This document shows, one piece after another, positions 1-7,953 of a stretch of DNA of 64,000 nucleotides. The notes under the pieces are model-generated. The model made no database searches, was not told where the DNA came from, and worked only from the letters and a program-made list of their open reading frames with translations. The stretch's first letter is position 1, and each line of letters starts with the position of its first letter. The translations under genes were made by a program, and so were the position numbers. Where the stretch lies: the NCBI RefSeq assembly GCF_013372625.1, contig NZ_JABXFD010000295.1:1-64000 (forward strand), in the 5' to 3' direction. The stretch comes from Actinomadura sp. BRA 177. Lineage in GTDB: Bacteria; Actinomycetota; Actinomycetes; Streptosporangiales; Streptosporangiaceae.

Positions 1-64
1 CCACACACCCCACCCATACGGCGCCCCCGGAGGTGCACGGCTTCCCTGGGACACAGCCGCCTGC

Positions 65-1003
65 TCACACCGCCCCCCCGCGCATGCGGCCGTCGCGGAG
101 GCGCCGCGCCGTGGTCGAGGCGCGCGTCCCGCGTAGGCGTCGCCGGCGCCCAGGCCGCCGCGTCACCGCGCGCGCCGTGTCAGCGCGCCACTGTGGCCCC
201 GCGTCGCTGCCCCCCCGCCGCGGCGCCGCCGCGGCGCGGGGGTGGCGGGGCGGGGCCGCGGCGCGGGCGAGGTCCTGCGCCCAGGCCCGGTAGCCGGCGG
301 ACGACGGGTGGAAGCCGTCGGAGGCGAACAGCCCGCGGTCGCGCGCCATCGCCTCGTCCATGGGAGCGTGGACCGCCCCGCCCGCCTCGGCCGCCGCCCG
401 CATCAGCCGGTCCATGGTCCGCGCGCGGGCGCCGAGGACGTACCGGAGCGGCTGCGGGAGCGCGGGGAACCGGTGCACCGGCGGCATGCCCGCCACCAGC
501 ACCGCGGCGTGCGCGTACCGGCCGCGCAGCGCGCCGACCAGCTCGGTCACGTCGGCGGCCCAGCGGCGCAGCGGGCGCCGCCGGATCAGGTCGTTGATCC
601 CCGCGGTGACGACCACGAGGTCCGGCGCGGAGCCGCCGGTGATCTCGGTCATTCCGGCGATCTCGGTGATCCGGCGGGCCGTCGCGCCGTTCTCACCGGT
701 GACCGACCACGCCACGCTGCGCCGGGTGCGTTCGCGCAGCGCCTCGGCGAGGAAGCCCGGCAGCGCCTCGGCGTGCCGGGACGCCCCGACGCCGACCGCG
801 GTGGACTCCCCGATCACGACGACGCGGAACGCGGGACCCGCGCCGGGATTCGCGCCCCGCAGAAAGCCGTGCTCGTCCCCGCCCGCCGGATCGAGCCGCG
901 GTGTCCGGCGCACCGTCCGCCAGGCCTGGACGGCCAGCACGGGAGCCAGCGGGATCAGCATCACCGACTGGGGGACGCGGGCGAACGCGAATGGTCTCTT
1001 CAT
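65..1003 (-). CDS. SGNH/GDSL hydrolase with Arg-rich tail
   Basis: An SGNH-fold hydrolase, a family of esterases, lipases and acyl hydrolases; the substrate is unknown. The 312-residue product has an N-terminal hydrophobic stretch (about residues 12-28) that may anchor or export it. Block I is VVVIGESTAVGVG (Ser nucleophile), block III is GIND, and block V is SDGFHPS (catalytic Asp and His). The domain should end near residue 235. The last 75 residues are almost only Arg, Ala, Gly and Pro and look like an out-of-frame extension, so the natural end may lie near position 250-300. It follows the SGNH gene at 1043-1669 after 39 bases, probably in one operon. The family call is safe; the C-terminus is not. 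Confidence 0.8.
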   Translation of the reverse strand: MKRPFAFARVPQSVMLIPLAPVLAVQAWRTVRRTPRLDPAGGDEHGFLRGANPGAGPAFRVVVIGESTAVGVGASRHAEALPGFLAEALRERTRRSVAWSVTGENGATARRITEIAGMTEITGGSAPDLVVVTAGINDLIRRRPLRRWAADVTELVGALRGRYAHAAVLVAGMPPVHRFPALPQPLRYVLGARARTMDRLMRAAAEAGGAVHAPMDEAMARDRGLFASDGFHPSSAGYRAWAQDLARAAAPPRHPRAAAAPRRGGSDAGPQWRADTARAVTRRPGRRRRLRGTRASTTARRLRDGRMRGGAV

Positions 1004-1042
1004 CTGTTTCCCACACTGCTGGTTCGGCCCCCGAGGCTCAGC

Positions 1043-1669
1043 TCAGCTCACCCGCTCCCCGAGCAGGCTGCGCGCTATCTCCGCGATCACCTCCGCCACA
1101 TATGCGTGCCCTCTCGGGTTCAGGTGGATTCCGTCGGAACTCCACATCGCAGGGTCAGCGACTTTCGCAACTGTTTCACGTTCCGGGAACGCCATTCCGA
1201 AGTCGCGGGAGGCGCGGTCGAGCTCCACGTTGAAGTCGTGAATGCGCTGGACGGTCCGTTTCTTGCGGAACTGCGAGATCGGGGACACCTCGAGCAGCGG
1301 CGGGCGCGGCACCGGGATCGCCAGCACCACCGCGCCCTGCCCGCGGGCCCAGCCGAACAGCTCGTCGAGCCGGCGCGCGGCGGCGGCCGGCTCGAAGCCG
1401 CGCAGCGCGTCGTTCATGCCGCAGCCGAGCACCACCAGGGCCGGCTGCAGCCGCCGGACGGCCGGCAACTGGTCGCGGACCACGTCCTCGACCGTCGCGC
1501 CCGGATCGGAGGTGTTCAGCATGGACTCACGCGGAACGCCCAGGTGAGCGGCCAGCCGACCGGCCCAGCCGAGCCATCCGCCGGCCGGGTCCGGGTCGTC
1601 CTGGCCCTCGGCCACGCTGTCGCCGAGGACGAGCATCACGGGCCCGTCCCCGGGGTCGCCGCCCATCAC
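1043..1669 (-). CDS. SGNH/GDSL hydrolase
   Basis: A compact 208-residue SGNH hydrolase without a signal peptide, so probably cytoplasmic. Block I is LVLGDSVAEG near residue 14, block III is GCGMND, and block V is SSDGIHLNPRGH; these give the Ser, Asn and Asp-His residues of the family. The GTG start at 1669 and an ATG at 1666 both overlap the stop codon of the upstream acyl carrier protein gene, so the two are translationally coupled. An SGNH enzyme coupled to a carrier protein suggests it works on an acyl group held on that carrier, as thioesterase or acyltransferase. That role is inferred from context only. Confidence 0.82.
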   Translation of the reverse strand: MMGGDPGDGPVMLVLGDSVAEGQDDPDPAGGWLGWAGRLAAHLGVPRESMLNTSDPGATVEDVVRDQLPAVRRLQPALVVLGCGMNDALRGFEPAAAARRLDELFGWARGQGAVVLAIPVPRPPLLEVSPISQFRKKRTVQRIHDFNVELDRASRDFGMAFPERETVAKVADPAMWSSDGIHLNPRGHAYVAEVIAEIARSLLGERVS

Positions 1670-1923
1670 GCGAGGAGTTGGAGCAGGTAGTCGGTGAGGT
1701 CGGTCACCGTCTCGCGCCGCCGGGCCTCGGCCACGTCGACCTCGACCTGGAGGTGGTCCTCGATGTCGCTGATGATGCTGATGGCGTAGACCGAGTCCAC
1801 TCCGTAGCGGGCGAGTTCGACCGACGGATCGATGTTCTCCGGGGGCCTGTCGAGGTAGAAGGCGATCCTGTCAAGAAGCCACGATTGCAGCTCGTCGTGG
1901 GAAATTGTTTCCGATGTGGTCAC
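1666..1923 (-). CDS. acyl carrier protein
   Basis: A small acidic carrier protein of 85 residues. The phosphopantetheine attachment Ser lies in YGVDSVYAISI, followed by the usual helix III region and a C-terminal VTDLTDYLLQLL. I chose the GTG at 1923 because AAGGAGGA sits at 1929-1936, six bases upstream; a longer version starting at 1959 would bury this ribosome binding site. It is the first gene of a minus-strand operon with two SGNH hydrolases. No ketosynthase or adenylation gene is visible in the window, so its loading enzyme must lie elsewhere. It differs from a housekeeping AcpP in its neighbours. Confidence 0.85.
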   Translation of the reverse strand: MTTSETISHDELQSWLLDRIAFYLDRPPENIDPSVELARYGVDSVYAISIISDIEDHLQVEVDVAEARRRETVTDLTDYLLQLLA

Positions 1924-1962
1924 CGCACTCCTCCTTATGTCAGAGGATCGTCGAATCAATGG

Positions 1963-1974
1963 CGATAGCTATCG
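1963..1974. promoter_or_regulatory. perfect 12-bp palindrome upstream of the carrier protein gene
   Basis: CGATAGCTATCG is a perfect palindrome 40 bases upstream of the GTG start at 1923, in an AT-richer stretch that probably holds the promoter. It could be an operator for the carrier-protein/SGNH operon. No regulator is encoded beside it. Confidence 0.35.
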
Positions 1975-2376
1975 GGTGACGAGCAACACGCAAGATACAA
2001 CCAAAAGCATGATGTGTCCCAGACCCGCATGTGAACGATCGGACACGGCCATGTCTCTGTTTCGTAAATTAAGTCAGTGCGGCGGTAAAAACGGCACTCG
2101 ACCTACTGGCCGGTAACCCTGCCGTTAAGGGGCCCAGCGGGCGGTGCCCGGAAAACGCTGTCCCCGTCCGTCCCAGCCGTCCGCTTCTCCCCCGCGCGGC
2201 GCACCACGGCACGCCACCTGCGTCGTTCCCCAGCAGGCGCGCGGCGGCGGAGCGCCGGCCGGGCGCGGCGCACCCGGCACGTTCCATGAGAATTTCGGAC
2301 AACCGCCCAGACTCCCCCAACGAGGTCGAGGAGCGGACGCCTTGCCCCGGAGACAGGATCACCTGTCCCCGTCGTG
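1975..2376. other. gene-poor spacer
   Basis: About 400 bases between the sulfotransferase gene and the carrier-protein operon. The part from about 1975 to 2100 is clearly AT-richer than the genes around it and probably holds the minus-strand promoter. The part from 2110 to 2376 is GC-rich. Open frames here lack a ribosome binding site and recognisable protein features, so I call no gene. Confidence 0.4.
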
Positions 2377-3414
2377 TCAGTCCTCAGACCGTCCGGTCAG
2401 CGGCACCGGTCCGGTCAGCCGGGACACGACGGGGTTGGGCTCGCGGCTCCGCGCGAGCCGGTCCAGCGCCGCGTGCGCGTGCCGCGACCGCCAGCGGTGC
2501 GCCGCGAGCCGGTGGAACCTCGCGAGCTGCGCGGCGGCGGGACGCGGCACGTCGGTCAGCCCGTAGCCGTGGTGGAGCAGCCGGCTCGCGAGGACGTGCT
2601 CGACCAGGTCGGCCTCCCCGTCCTCCATGCGGTCCCGCCACGCGCCGACGTTGCGGCTGTTCGGCGCCTCGTGGGTGCGCAGATGCCACTCGCGCTCGGA
2701 CGGCACCGTCCGCCGGGCGTGCTTGTACGCCTTGGTCATCTCGGCGTCGTACTCCTCGCCGAGGAACGCGCACAGCTTCACCAGCTCGTCCTCCGGCTCG
2801 GCGACGAGGTCCTCGTAGCGGAACTCGTAGAAGGTGCCCGGGCCGAGGCGGGCGCCGAGCCGCCGGCCGGTGTCGACCGCCTCCCGCCAGGTCAGCGCGG
2901 CGGCGTGCAGGTCGCCCTTGAACCACGGCATCCGCATCAGCGAGCTCACCGCGTCCCGGCCGTCCCGGACGAGATGGACGAACTGCGCGTCCGGGAACAT
3001 CCGCTGGAGCATCGGTACCCGGCGGAAGTAGCTCGGCCGCTTGTCGCCCCACCGCGGCTTGCCGTGCGACCGCGCGTAGGTGCGGAAGACCGCCGCCACC
3101 GCCGACCCGAGCGTCGGCGGCCCGTGCACGATCTCCTCGATCACGTCGGCGGCGTCCAGTTCGAGGACCTTGAACTTGGTGTCCTTGCCGCGGGTGATCC
3201 ATTCGGCGAGCGCCCGCCGGTTCTCCGCGCGCTCCAGATCGCCGAAGTCGTGCCGGTTCTCGTAGGAGACGTGCACGAACCGCGTCTCGGACGGGAAGGC
3301 GATGCGCGGGTGCGAGTGCAGCATCTGCTGGAGCAGCGTCGTCCCGGATCGCGGGCACCCGAGGACGAAGATCGGCCTGCAGGACTCCGTGGCCATGGCG
3401 GCGGGCGAGGTCAT
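2377..3414 (-). CDS. sulfotransferase family protein
   Basis: A PAPS-dependent sulfotransferase of about 345 residues. The 5'-phosphosulfate loop is FVLGCPRSGTTLLQQ near the N-terminus, and the 3'-phosphate motif is FVHLVRDGRDAVSSL in the middle. The C-terminal part carries the conserved EFRYEDLVAEPE segment typical of bacterial Sulfotransfer_3 enzymes. No signal peptide is seen, so it should act in the cytoplasm on a small molecule, lipid or glycan. The start could be ATG 3414 or ATG 3396; neither has a good ribosome binding site. It lies upstream of the carrier-protein/SGNH genes on the same strand but 450 bases away, so co-transcription is uncertain. Confidence 0.82.
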   Translation of the reverse strand: MTSPAAMATESCRPIFVLGCPRSGTTLLQQMLHSHPRIAFPSETRFVHVSYENRHDFGDLERAENRRALAEWITRGKDTKFKVLELDAADVIEEIVHGPPTLGSAVAAVFRTYARSHGKPRWGDKRPSYFRRVPMLQRMFPDAQFVHLVRDGRDAVSSLMRMPWFKGDLHAAALTWREAVDTGRRLGARLGPGTFYEFRYEDLVAEPEDELVKLCAFLGEEYDAEMTKAYKHARRTVPSEREWHLRTHEAPNSRNVGAWRDRMEDGEADLVEHVLASRLLHHGYGLTDVPRPAAAQLARFHRLAAHRWRSRHAHAALDRLARSREPNPVVSRLTGPVPLTGRSED

Positions 3415-3586
3415 GGCGCGCGACGGTAGTGACCGCTCCTGAGCCGAACCTGGAGCGAACCTCAACGCAACCTGAACGTCCGCGCGGGCACCGGGAAGAT
3501 CACCGCTTTTGCGGTGAATGGCGAGGTCAACGGCCTATGCCCGGCGATCCGACGCTTAAAGACTTCCCTTAGGACGAGAAATAAGC

Positions 3587-3592
3587 TAAAGT
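3587..3592 (+). promoter_or_regulatory. candidate -10 element
   Basis: TAAAGT fits the actinobacterial TANNNT -10 pattern. It lies in an AT-rich patch about 24 bases before the hairpin that precedes the small ORF at 3658. A start near 3600 would place the whole hairpin in the 5' leader. Confidence 0.4.
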
Positions 3593-3615
3593 AACTACCG
3601 GTGTGCCGGGAAGTC

Positions 3616-3646
3616 TGGTCGGCGAGACAGGATCTGTCTCCGACCA
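3616..3646 (+). promoter_or_regulatory. leader hairpin abutting a Shine-Dalgarno sequence
   Basis: TGGTCGG (3616-3622) pairs with CCGACCA (3640-3646), and AGACAG (3625-3630) pairs with CTGTCT (3634-3639). The loop is GAT and a two-base bulge separates the two stems. The 3' arm runs directly into the AGGAGGG ribosome binding site (3646-3652) of the ORF at 3658. The placement suggests translational control or mRNA protection; no ligand-binding fold is recognised. Confidence 0.55.
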
Positions 3647-3657
3647 GGAGGGTATTC

Positions 3658-3774
3658 ATGACTCCCCGGCACTTTCTCATTGCGCCGGCTCCGCCGCGCC
3701 GGGCCCGCCCCCAGGACGCCAGGCCGTACGACCTGAGCCACATCACCTGGGCGCACGCCTTCCCAGATAGCTGA
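3658..3774 (+). CDS. 38-residue small protein or peptide precursor
   Basis: A short ORF with a near-consensus AGGAGGG five bases before ATG. Its codon use has the GC-rich third positions of real genes here. The product is basic and Pro/Arg-rich in the first half, while the C-terminal 16 residues are PYDLSHITWAHAFPDS, with aromatics, His and Asp. There is no membrane segment and no Cys. A leader-plus-core layout is compatible with a ribosomally made peptide precursor, but no modification enzyme is adjacent. A regulatory upstream ORF for the yqiJ-like gene 100 bases downstream is the other possibility. I do not recognise a family. Confidence 0.5.
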   Translation: MTPRHFLIAPAPPRRARPQDARPYDLSHITWAHAFPDS

Positions 3775-3877
3775 GACCGCCCCTCTTCCTCGCTCAGCGA
3801 GTCCTTTCCCAGTACCGGGCCGCCGTTCCGGCCGCCCGGGCGGTCAATGACGTCTCAATGCGGAAGCGTGCATTTCC

Positions 3878-4579
3878 ATGGGTGAATTCTTCGACGCCGC
3901 CTTCGGTTTTCCCACTGCTCTTTTCAGCTTCTCCCTCCTGGTCGTCGCCGGGTACTGGACGCTCGTCCTGCTCGGCGGCCCGGGCGTCGACTTCCTCGGC
4001 GCCGGCACCGATGCCGACACGGGGGCCGGTGCCGGCGCCGGGGACGGCTCCGCTGCCGAGGACGGGGACGGGCTCGTCGCCGAACGGCTCGCCATGCTCG
4101 GCCTCGGCGGCGTCCCTGCCACGGTCGTCCTCTCCCTGCTGATCGCGATCGCCTGGTTCGTGAGCCTGGCGGCCTCGGCGCTGACCGGCGGCGTCGCCCC
4201 GCGGATCCTCGGCATGGGCGCGGCGCTGGTGCTGGCCTGGCTCGGCACGCGCCTCGCGGTGCTGCCGCTGCGCCGCGTCTTCCAGGACCAGGTCGCGGCG
4301 TCGCTGCGCGACTTCGTCGGGCTGCCGTGCGTCATCCGCACCGGACGCGTCGGCCCCGACTTCGGCCAGGCGGAGGTCACCGCGTCCGACGGATCGTCCG
4401 CGATCGTCCAGGTGCGGCAGCCGGCGATGGACGTCCCCGTGGCGGGCACGGCGGCGGACGGCACGGGCCTGACCGCCGGCAGCACCGCACTGATCTTCGA
4501 CTTCGATCCGGACGGCCGGTTCTTCTGGGTCATGCCGCACGACACGGCGTCCGACCTGGCGCGCCGTCCCGCCCATTGA
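3878..4579 (+). CDS. YqiJ-like OB-fold membrane protein
   Basis: A 233-residue membrane protein of the YqiJ type, which accompanies YqiK-class flotillins and resembles NfeD partners. It has a hydrophobic segment at about residues 10-35, a low-complexity acidic Gly/Ala loop at about 42-62, two more membrane segments at about 75-125, and a soluble C-terminal beta-rich domain starting near LRDFVGLPCVIRTGRVGP that fits an OB fold. The family is thought to help organise flotillin-rich membrane regions. The flotillin gene starts 38 bases downstream, so they form one operon. Confidence 0.75.
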   Translation: MGEFFDAAFGFPTALFSFSLLVVAGYWTLVLLGGPGVDFLGAGTDADTGAGAGAGDGSAAEDGDGLVAERLAMLGLGGVPATVVLSLLIAIAWFVSLAASALTGGVAPRILGMGAALVLAWLGTRLAVLPLRRVFQDQVAASLRDFVGLPCVIRTGRVGPDFGQAEVTASDGSSAIVQVRQPAMDVPVAGTAADGTGLTAGSTALIFDFDPDGRFFWVMPHDTASDLARRPAH

Positions 4580-4617
4580 CCCCCGCGACCTCGTCCCCCC
4601 AGTAGAGAGGGATCCCG

Positions 4618-6636
4618 TTGGACACCATCACGATTGGAGCCGGTGTGCTCCTCGCGCTCGCCCTGCTCATCGCCCTCGGCCTCGTGCTGATGGTGACCCG
4701 GCTGTTCCGCAAGGTCGACCAGGGCCGCGCGCTGATCATCTCCAAGCTCAAGAAGGTCGATGTCACCTTCACCGGCGCGATCGTCCTGCCGGTGCTGCAC
4801 AAGGCCGAGCTGATGGACATCTCGGTCAAGACGATAGAGATCGAACGGACCGGCCGGGACGGGCTGATCTGCAAGGACAACATCCGCGCCGACATCCGCA
4901 TCACGTTCTTCGTCCGCGTCAACAAGACCGTCGAGGACGTCATCAAGGTGGCGCAGGCGATCGGCACCGAGCGCGCCAGCAGCCAGGACACGCTGCAGGA
5001 ACTGTTCGCGGCCAAGTTCTCCGAGGCGCTGAAGACCGTCGGCAAGCACCTCGACTTCGCCGACCTCTACACCCGCCGCAACGAGTTCCGCGACCACATC
5101 ATCCAGGTGATCGGCACGGACCTGAACGGCTACAGCCTGGAGGACGCGGCGATCGACTACCTGGAGCAGACGTCGCTGCTCTCCCTGGACAAGACCAACA
5201 TCCTGGACGCCCAGGGCATCCGGAAGATCACCGAGCTGACCGCGATCGAGCACGTCCGCACCAACGAGTACACCCGCAACGAGGAGAAGGAGATCACCCG
5301 GCAGAACGTGGAGGCGCGCGAGGCGATCCTGGAGCTGGAGCGCCGCCAGGCCGACGCCGAGATCCGCCAGGAGCGCGAGATCGAGACCGTCCGGGCCCGC
5401 GAGCTGGCGGAGACCGAGCGGGTCAAGGCCGAGGAGCGGCTCCGCTCGCAGACCGCGCACATCCGCACCGACGAGCAGCTCGGCGTCCAGCACGAGAACA
5501 AGGACCGCGAGGTCTCCGTCGCCGCGAAGAACAGGGAGCGCGTCCTCGCGATCGAGAGCGAGCGCATCGAGAAGGACCGCCTCCTCGAAGTGATCGCCCG
5601 CGACCGCGAGACGGAACTGACCCGGATCGCCGCCGACAAGGAGGTCGAGGCGGAGAAGCGGGAGATCGCGAACGTCGTCCGGGAGCGGATCGCGGTCGAG
5701 CGCACCGTGGCCGAGCAGGAGGAGGCCATCAAGCGGCTGCGCACCGTCGAGGAGGCCGAGCGCGCCCGCCAGTCGGTGATCATCCACGCGGAGGCCGAGG
5801 CGCAGGAGAACCTGGTCAAGGACATCAAGGCCGCCGAGGCGGCCGAGGCCGCCGCCGCGCACCGCGCCCGCGAGTCGCTCACGATGGCGCAGGCCCGGCA
5901 GGAGGCCGCCGAGCTGGACGCGCAGGCCAAGATCCGCCTCGCCGAGGGGCTGCGCGCCGAGGCCGCCGCGTCCGGCCTCGCCGAGGTCCAGGTCCGCGAG
6001 CGCGGCGCCGAGGCCATCGAGAAGGTCGGCCGCGCCGAGGCCATCGCCGCGCAGGAGATGGCGGTCGCGGAGGCCGCCCGGATCCGGGAGAGCCTGCGCG
6101 CCGAGGCGGAGGGCCTGCACGAGAAGGCCGGCGCGATGGCCGCGCTGGACGAGGCGTCCCGCCAGCACGAGGAGTACCGGCTGCGCCTGGAGGCGGAGAA
6201 GGACGTCCGCCTCGCGGGCATCGAGGTGCAGCGCCAGGTCGCCGAGGCCCAGGCCACCGTCCTCGCGGCCGGCCTGGAGAAGGCCGACATCGACATCGTC
6301 GGCGGCGACTCCGTCTTCTTCGACCGCCTCGTCGGCTCGATCGCGCTCGGCAAGAGCGTGGACGGCTTCGTCGAGAACTCGTCCGTCACCCAGTCGCTGG
6401 CCGGCCCCTGGCTGGACGGCACATCGTCCTTCACCGACGACGTGTCCCGCCTACTCGGCTCTCTCGACACCGGCGGCGTCCGGGACCTGACCCTGTCAGC
6501 ACTCCTCCTGCGCCTGATCAAGTCCGGCACCCCGGAGTCGGCCGGCCTCCAGGACCTCCTGGACACCGCCCGCCGCCTGGGCGTGGCCGACGCCCCCCTG
6601 TCCGAATTCAACGGAACCGCAGTAACGACCAGCTGA
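4618..6636 (+). CDS. flotillin family protein (YqiK-like)
   Basis: A 672-residue flotillin. An N-terminal membrane helix (about residues 5-26) is followed by an SPFH/band-7 domain (about 30-210). Next comes a long charged coiled coil of Glu/Ala/Arg heptads (about 215-560, with many EAE and RAE repeats), and then a globular tail with DIDIVGGDSVFFDRLVGSI. Flotillins oligomerise on the inner face of the membrane and scaffold microdomains. The start codon is TTG 4618, with GAGAGGG upstream; no ATG lies nearby. It follows the YqiJ-like gene as in E. coli yqiJ-yqiK. The length is in the usual YqiK range. Confidence 0.88.
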   Translation: MDTITIGAGVLLALALLIALGLVLMVTRLFRKVDQGRALIISKLKKVDVTFTGAIVLPVLHKAELMDISVKTIEIERTGRDGLICKDNIRADIRITFFVRVNKTVEDVIKVAQAIGTERASSQDTLQELFAAKFSEALKTVGKHLDFADLYTRRNEFRDHIIQVIGTDLNGYSLEDAAIDYLEQTSLLSLDKTNILDAQGIRKITELTAIEHVRTNEYTRNEEKEITRQNVEAREAILELERRQADAEIRQEREIETVRARELAETERVKAEERLRSQTAHIRTDEQLGVQHENKDREVSVAAKNRERVLAIESERIEKDRLLEVIARDRETELTRIAADKEVEAEKREIANVVRERIAVERTVAEQEEAIKRLRTVEEAERARQSVIIHAEAEAQENLVKDIKAAEAAEAAAAHRARESLTMAQARQEAAELDAQAKIRLAEGLRAEAAASGLAEVQVRERGAEAIEKVGRAEAIAAQEMAVAEAARIRESLRAEAEGLHEKAGAMAALDEASRQHEEYRLRLEAEKDVRLAGIEVQRQVAEAQATVLAAGLEKADIDIVGGDSVFFDRLVGSIALGKSVDGFVENSSVTQSLAGPWLDGTSSFTDDVSRLLGSLDTGGVRDLTLSALLLRLIKSGTPESAGLQDLLDTARRLGVADAPLSEFNGTAVTTS

Positions 6637-6644
6637 CCAAAGAC

Positions 6645-6692
6645 CTGCGGCGGGTCGCCGCTGGGGGCCGCCAGCCCACCGACCCGCCGCAG
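6645..6692 (+). terminator. terminator hairpin after flotillin gene
   Basis: CTGCGGCGGGTCG (6645-6657) pairs perfectly with CGACCCGCCGCAG (6680-6692), a 13-bp stem with a 22-base loop. It starts nine bases after the flotillin stop. There is no T-run, which is common for actinobacterial terminators. Confidence 0.6.
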
Positions 6693-6793
6693 CCCACCCC
6701 GCCGACGAGACCAACGCACAAGAAGGACCATGGCACGAACCCGGCCACGGCAGAGCGAGACGACCGCACCAGCACGACGAGAACGCGGCCTGA

Positions 6794-6884
6794 ACGGCAA
6801 CGCACAACCGCGCCACAGCGCGGACCTGACGCTGGCGCGAGCACCGCGAGCGGGACGGCAACGCACAACCGGGCCACGGCGCGG
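6794..6884. repeat. two copies of a ~30-bp imperfect repeat
   Basis: ACGGCAACGCACAACCG opens two near-identical 30-base units at 6794-6823 and 6855-6884, 61 bases apart, each continuing as CGCCAC or GGCCAC and then GCGCGG. A weaker third match is seen near 6730. They lie in the non-coding stretch between the flotillin gene and the helicase remnant, which otherwise shows no gene. Confidence 0.6.
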
Positions 6885-6886
6885 GC

Positions 6887-7132
6887 TTGGGGGCGCCGGC
6901 GGCCGCCGCCGGCGCCACCCCGGAGGCCCTCGACTCCCAGGTAGTCGTCCTCACCGCCGAAGAGGCGAAGGGCCTGGAATTCGACTCCGTCATCGTCGTC
7001 GACCCGTCCGGCATCCTGACCGAATCCCCCAAGGGCGGCCAAGACCTCTACGTAGCCCTAACCCGCCCCACCCGCCGCCTAACCCTCATCCACAACAACG
7101 ACCTCCCACCCCTCCTAGCGTCCCTGAAGTAG
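6887..7132 (+). pseudogene. C-terminal remnant of a UvrD/HelD-like helicase
   Basis: About 65 in-frame residues match the end of superfamily 1 helicases: LTAEEAKGLEFDSVIVVDP resembles motif V, and LYVALTRPTRRLTLIHN resembles motif VI with the arginine finger region. Everything before this (ATPase core, motifs I-IV) is absent, and no upstream frame continues it. It is therefore the tail of a gene that was once hundreds of residues long, probably of the HelD/HelR RNA-polymerase recycling type. It overlaps the end of the convergent regulator gene by 18 bases. Expression as a short protein cannot be excluded. Confidence 0.7.
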
Positions 7133-7855
7133 GGCGGCGAGGGTCTGGGTGAGTTCGGTCTTGATGATCTGGCCGGCGGCCTCGGGGGCGCCGGTGCGGA
7201 TGGCTTCGATGAGGGCCGCGTGGGCGGCGCGGCCGTGGGCCGTGTCGGAGGTGCGGACGTCGACCAGGGTCACCAGGTCGAGGAGGCCGTCGCGCAGGAC
7301 GGGGACGAACTCGGCGAACAGGTCGGCGAGGATGGGGTTGTGCGCGGCGGCGACGACGGCGGTGTGCAGGGCTATGTCGGCGTCGATGAACGGCTCGATG
7401 GCGGGGCCGGCGAAGGCGGTGTCGCGGGCGGCGAGGGCGGCGGCGAGGGCGGCGGCGAGGGCGGTCAGGTCGGTGTCGGTGCGGCGCTCGGCGGCCAGTT
7501 CGGCGGCGCGGACCTCCAGCATCATGCGGATCTCGTAGACGTCGGCGACGGAGGCGCGGCGGAGGCGGGCGGGCCAGTCCTCGTCCGGTTCCGTGGCGAT
7601 GACGAACACGCCGGCGCCCTGGCGGGCCTGGACGAGACCGGCGCCGGCCAGCGCGCGCAGGGCCTCGCGGACGGTCGAGCGGCCCACGCCCAGTTCGCGG
7701 GCGAGGGTCGTCTCACCGGGGAGTTTCGTCCCGACCGGCCAGGAGCCGTCGGCGATCTGGTCGCGGAGCCGCTGGGTGGCCTGCTCGACGAGCGGGCTGG
7801 GCCGGAGAGGGCCGAGCCGAGCTTGCCCTTTGGACGACGGTGGGCCGGGGGACAT
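7115..7855 (-). CDS. FadR/GntR family transcriptional regulator
   Basis: A 246-residue regulator with an N-terminal GntR winged helix (about residues 20-90; KLPGETTLARELGVGRSTVREALRALAGAGLV is split across the recognition helices) and a C-terminal all-helical FCD domain (about 100-235). FCD domains bind small organic acids, often with a metal held by Asp and His residues; IDADIALHTAVV and AAHNPIL fit those positions. It is divergent from the leuA leader, with about 45 bases between, so it could act there, but its target is not shown by the sequence. Confidence 0.88.
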   Translation of the reverse strand: MSPGPPSSKGQARLGPLRPSPLVEQATQRLRDQIADGSWPVGTKLPGETTLARELGVGRSTVREALRALAGAGLVQARQGAGVFVIATEPDEDWPARLRRASVADVYEIRMMLEVRAAELAAERRTDTDLTALAAALAAALAARDTAFAGPAIEPFIDADIALHTAVVAAAHNPILADLFAEFVPVLRDGLLDLVTLVDVRTSDTAHGRAAHAALIEAIRTGAPEAAGQIIKTELTQTLAALLQGR

Positions 7856-7899
7856 GAGCCGAAGATATCAGCTTGTCTGAGGAGCTGAGGTGTGGTTGG

Positions 7900-7953
7900 G
7901 TGGCGGGCGTGTCGTGGCGGGTTCTTCTTCTCGGTCGCCGCGGCGGGGCCTGA
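7900..7953 (+). CDS. leucine leader peptide of leuA
   Basis: A 17-codon reading frame (GTG 7900 to TGA 7951-7953; a second GTG lies at 7909) encodes MAGVSWRVLLLGRRGGA. Three consecutive Leu codons (CTT CTT CTC, 7924-7932) sit just before RNA that can form alternative stems. The first two are codons that are rare in this GC-rich genome, which would sharpen ribosome stalling. It lies upstream of a leucine biosynthesis gene on the same strand. Leader-peptide attenuation of leuA is known in actinobacteria. Which of the two GTG codons is used is unsure, as neither has a strong ribosome binding site. Confidence 0.7.
   Translation: MAGVSWRVLLLGRRGGA

Noticed and set aside
2069-2362. 97-codon minus-strand frame in the spacer after the sulfotransferase
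   Set aside because: No Shine-Dalgarno sequence, no family resemblance, and third-position bias does not stand out from the local composition.
3844-6168. Very long minus-strand open frame (774 codons) opposite the flotillin operon
   Set aside because: It is antisense to two well-supported genes, has repetitive Leu/Gly/Arg composition typical of shadow frames in GC-rich DNA, and no domain or ribosome binding site.
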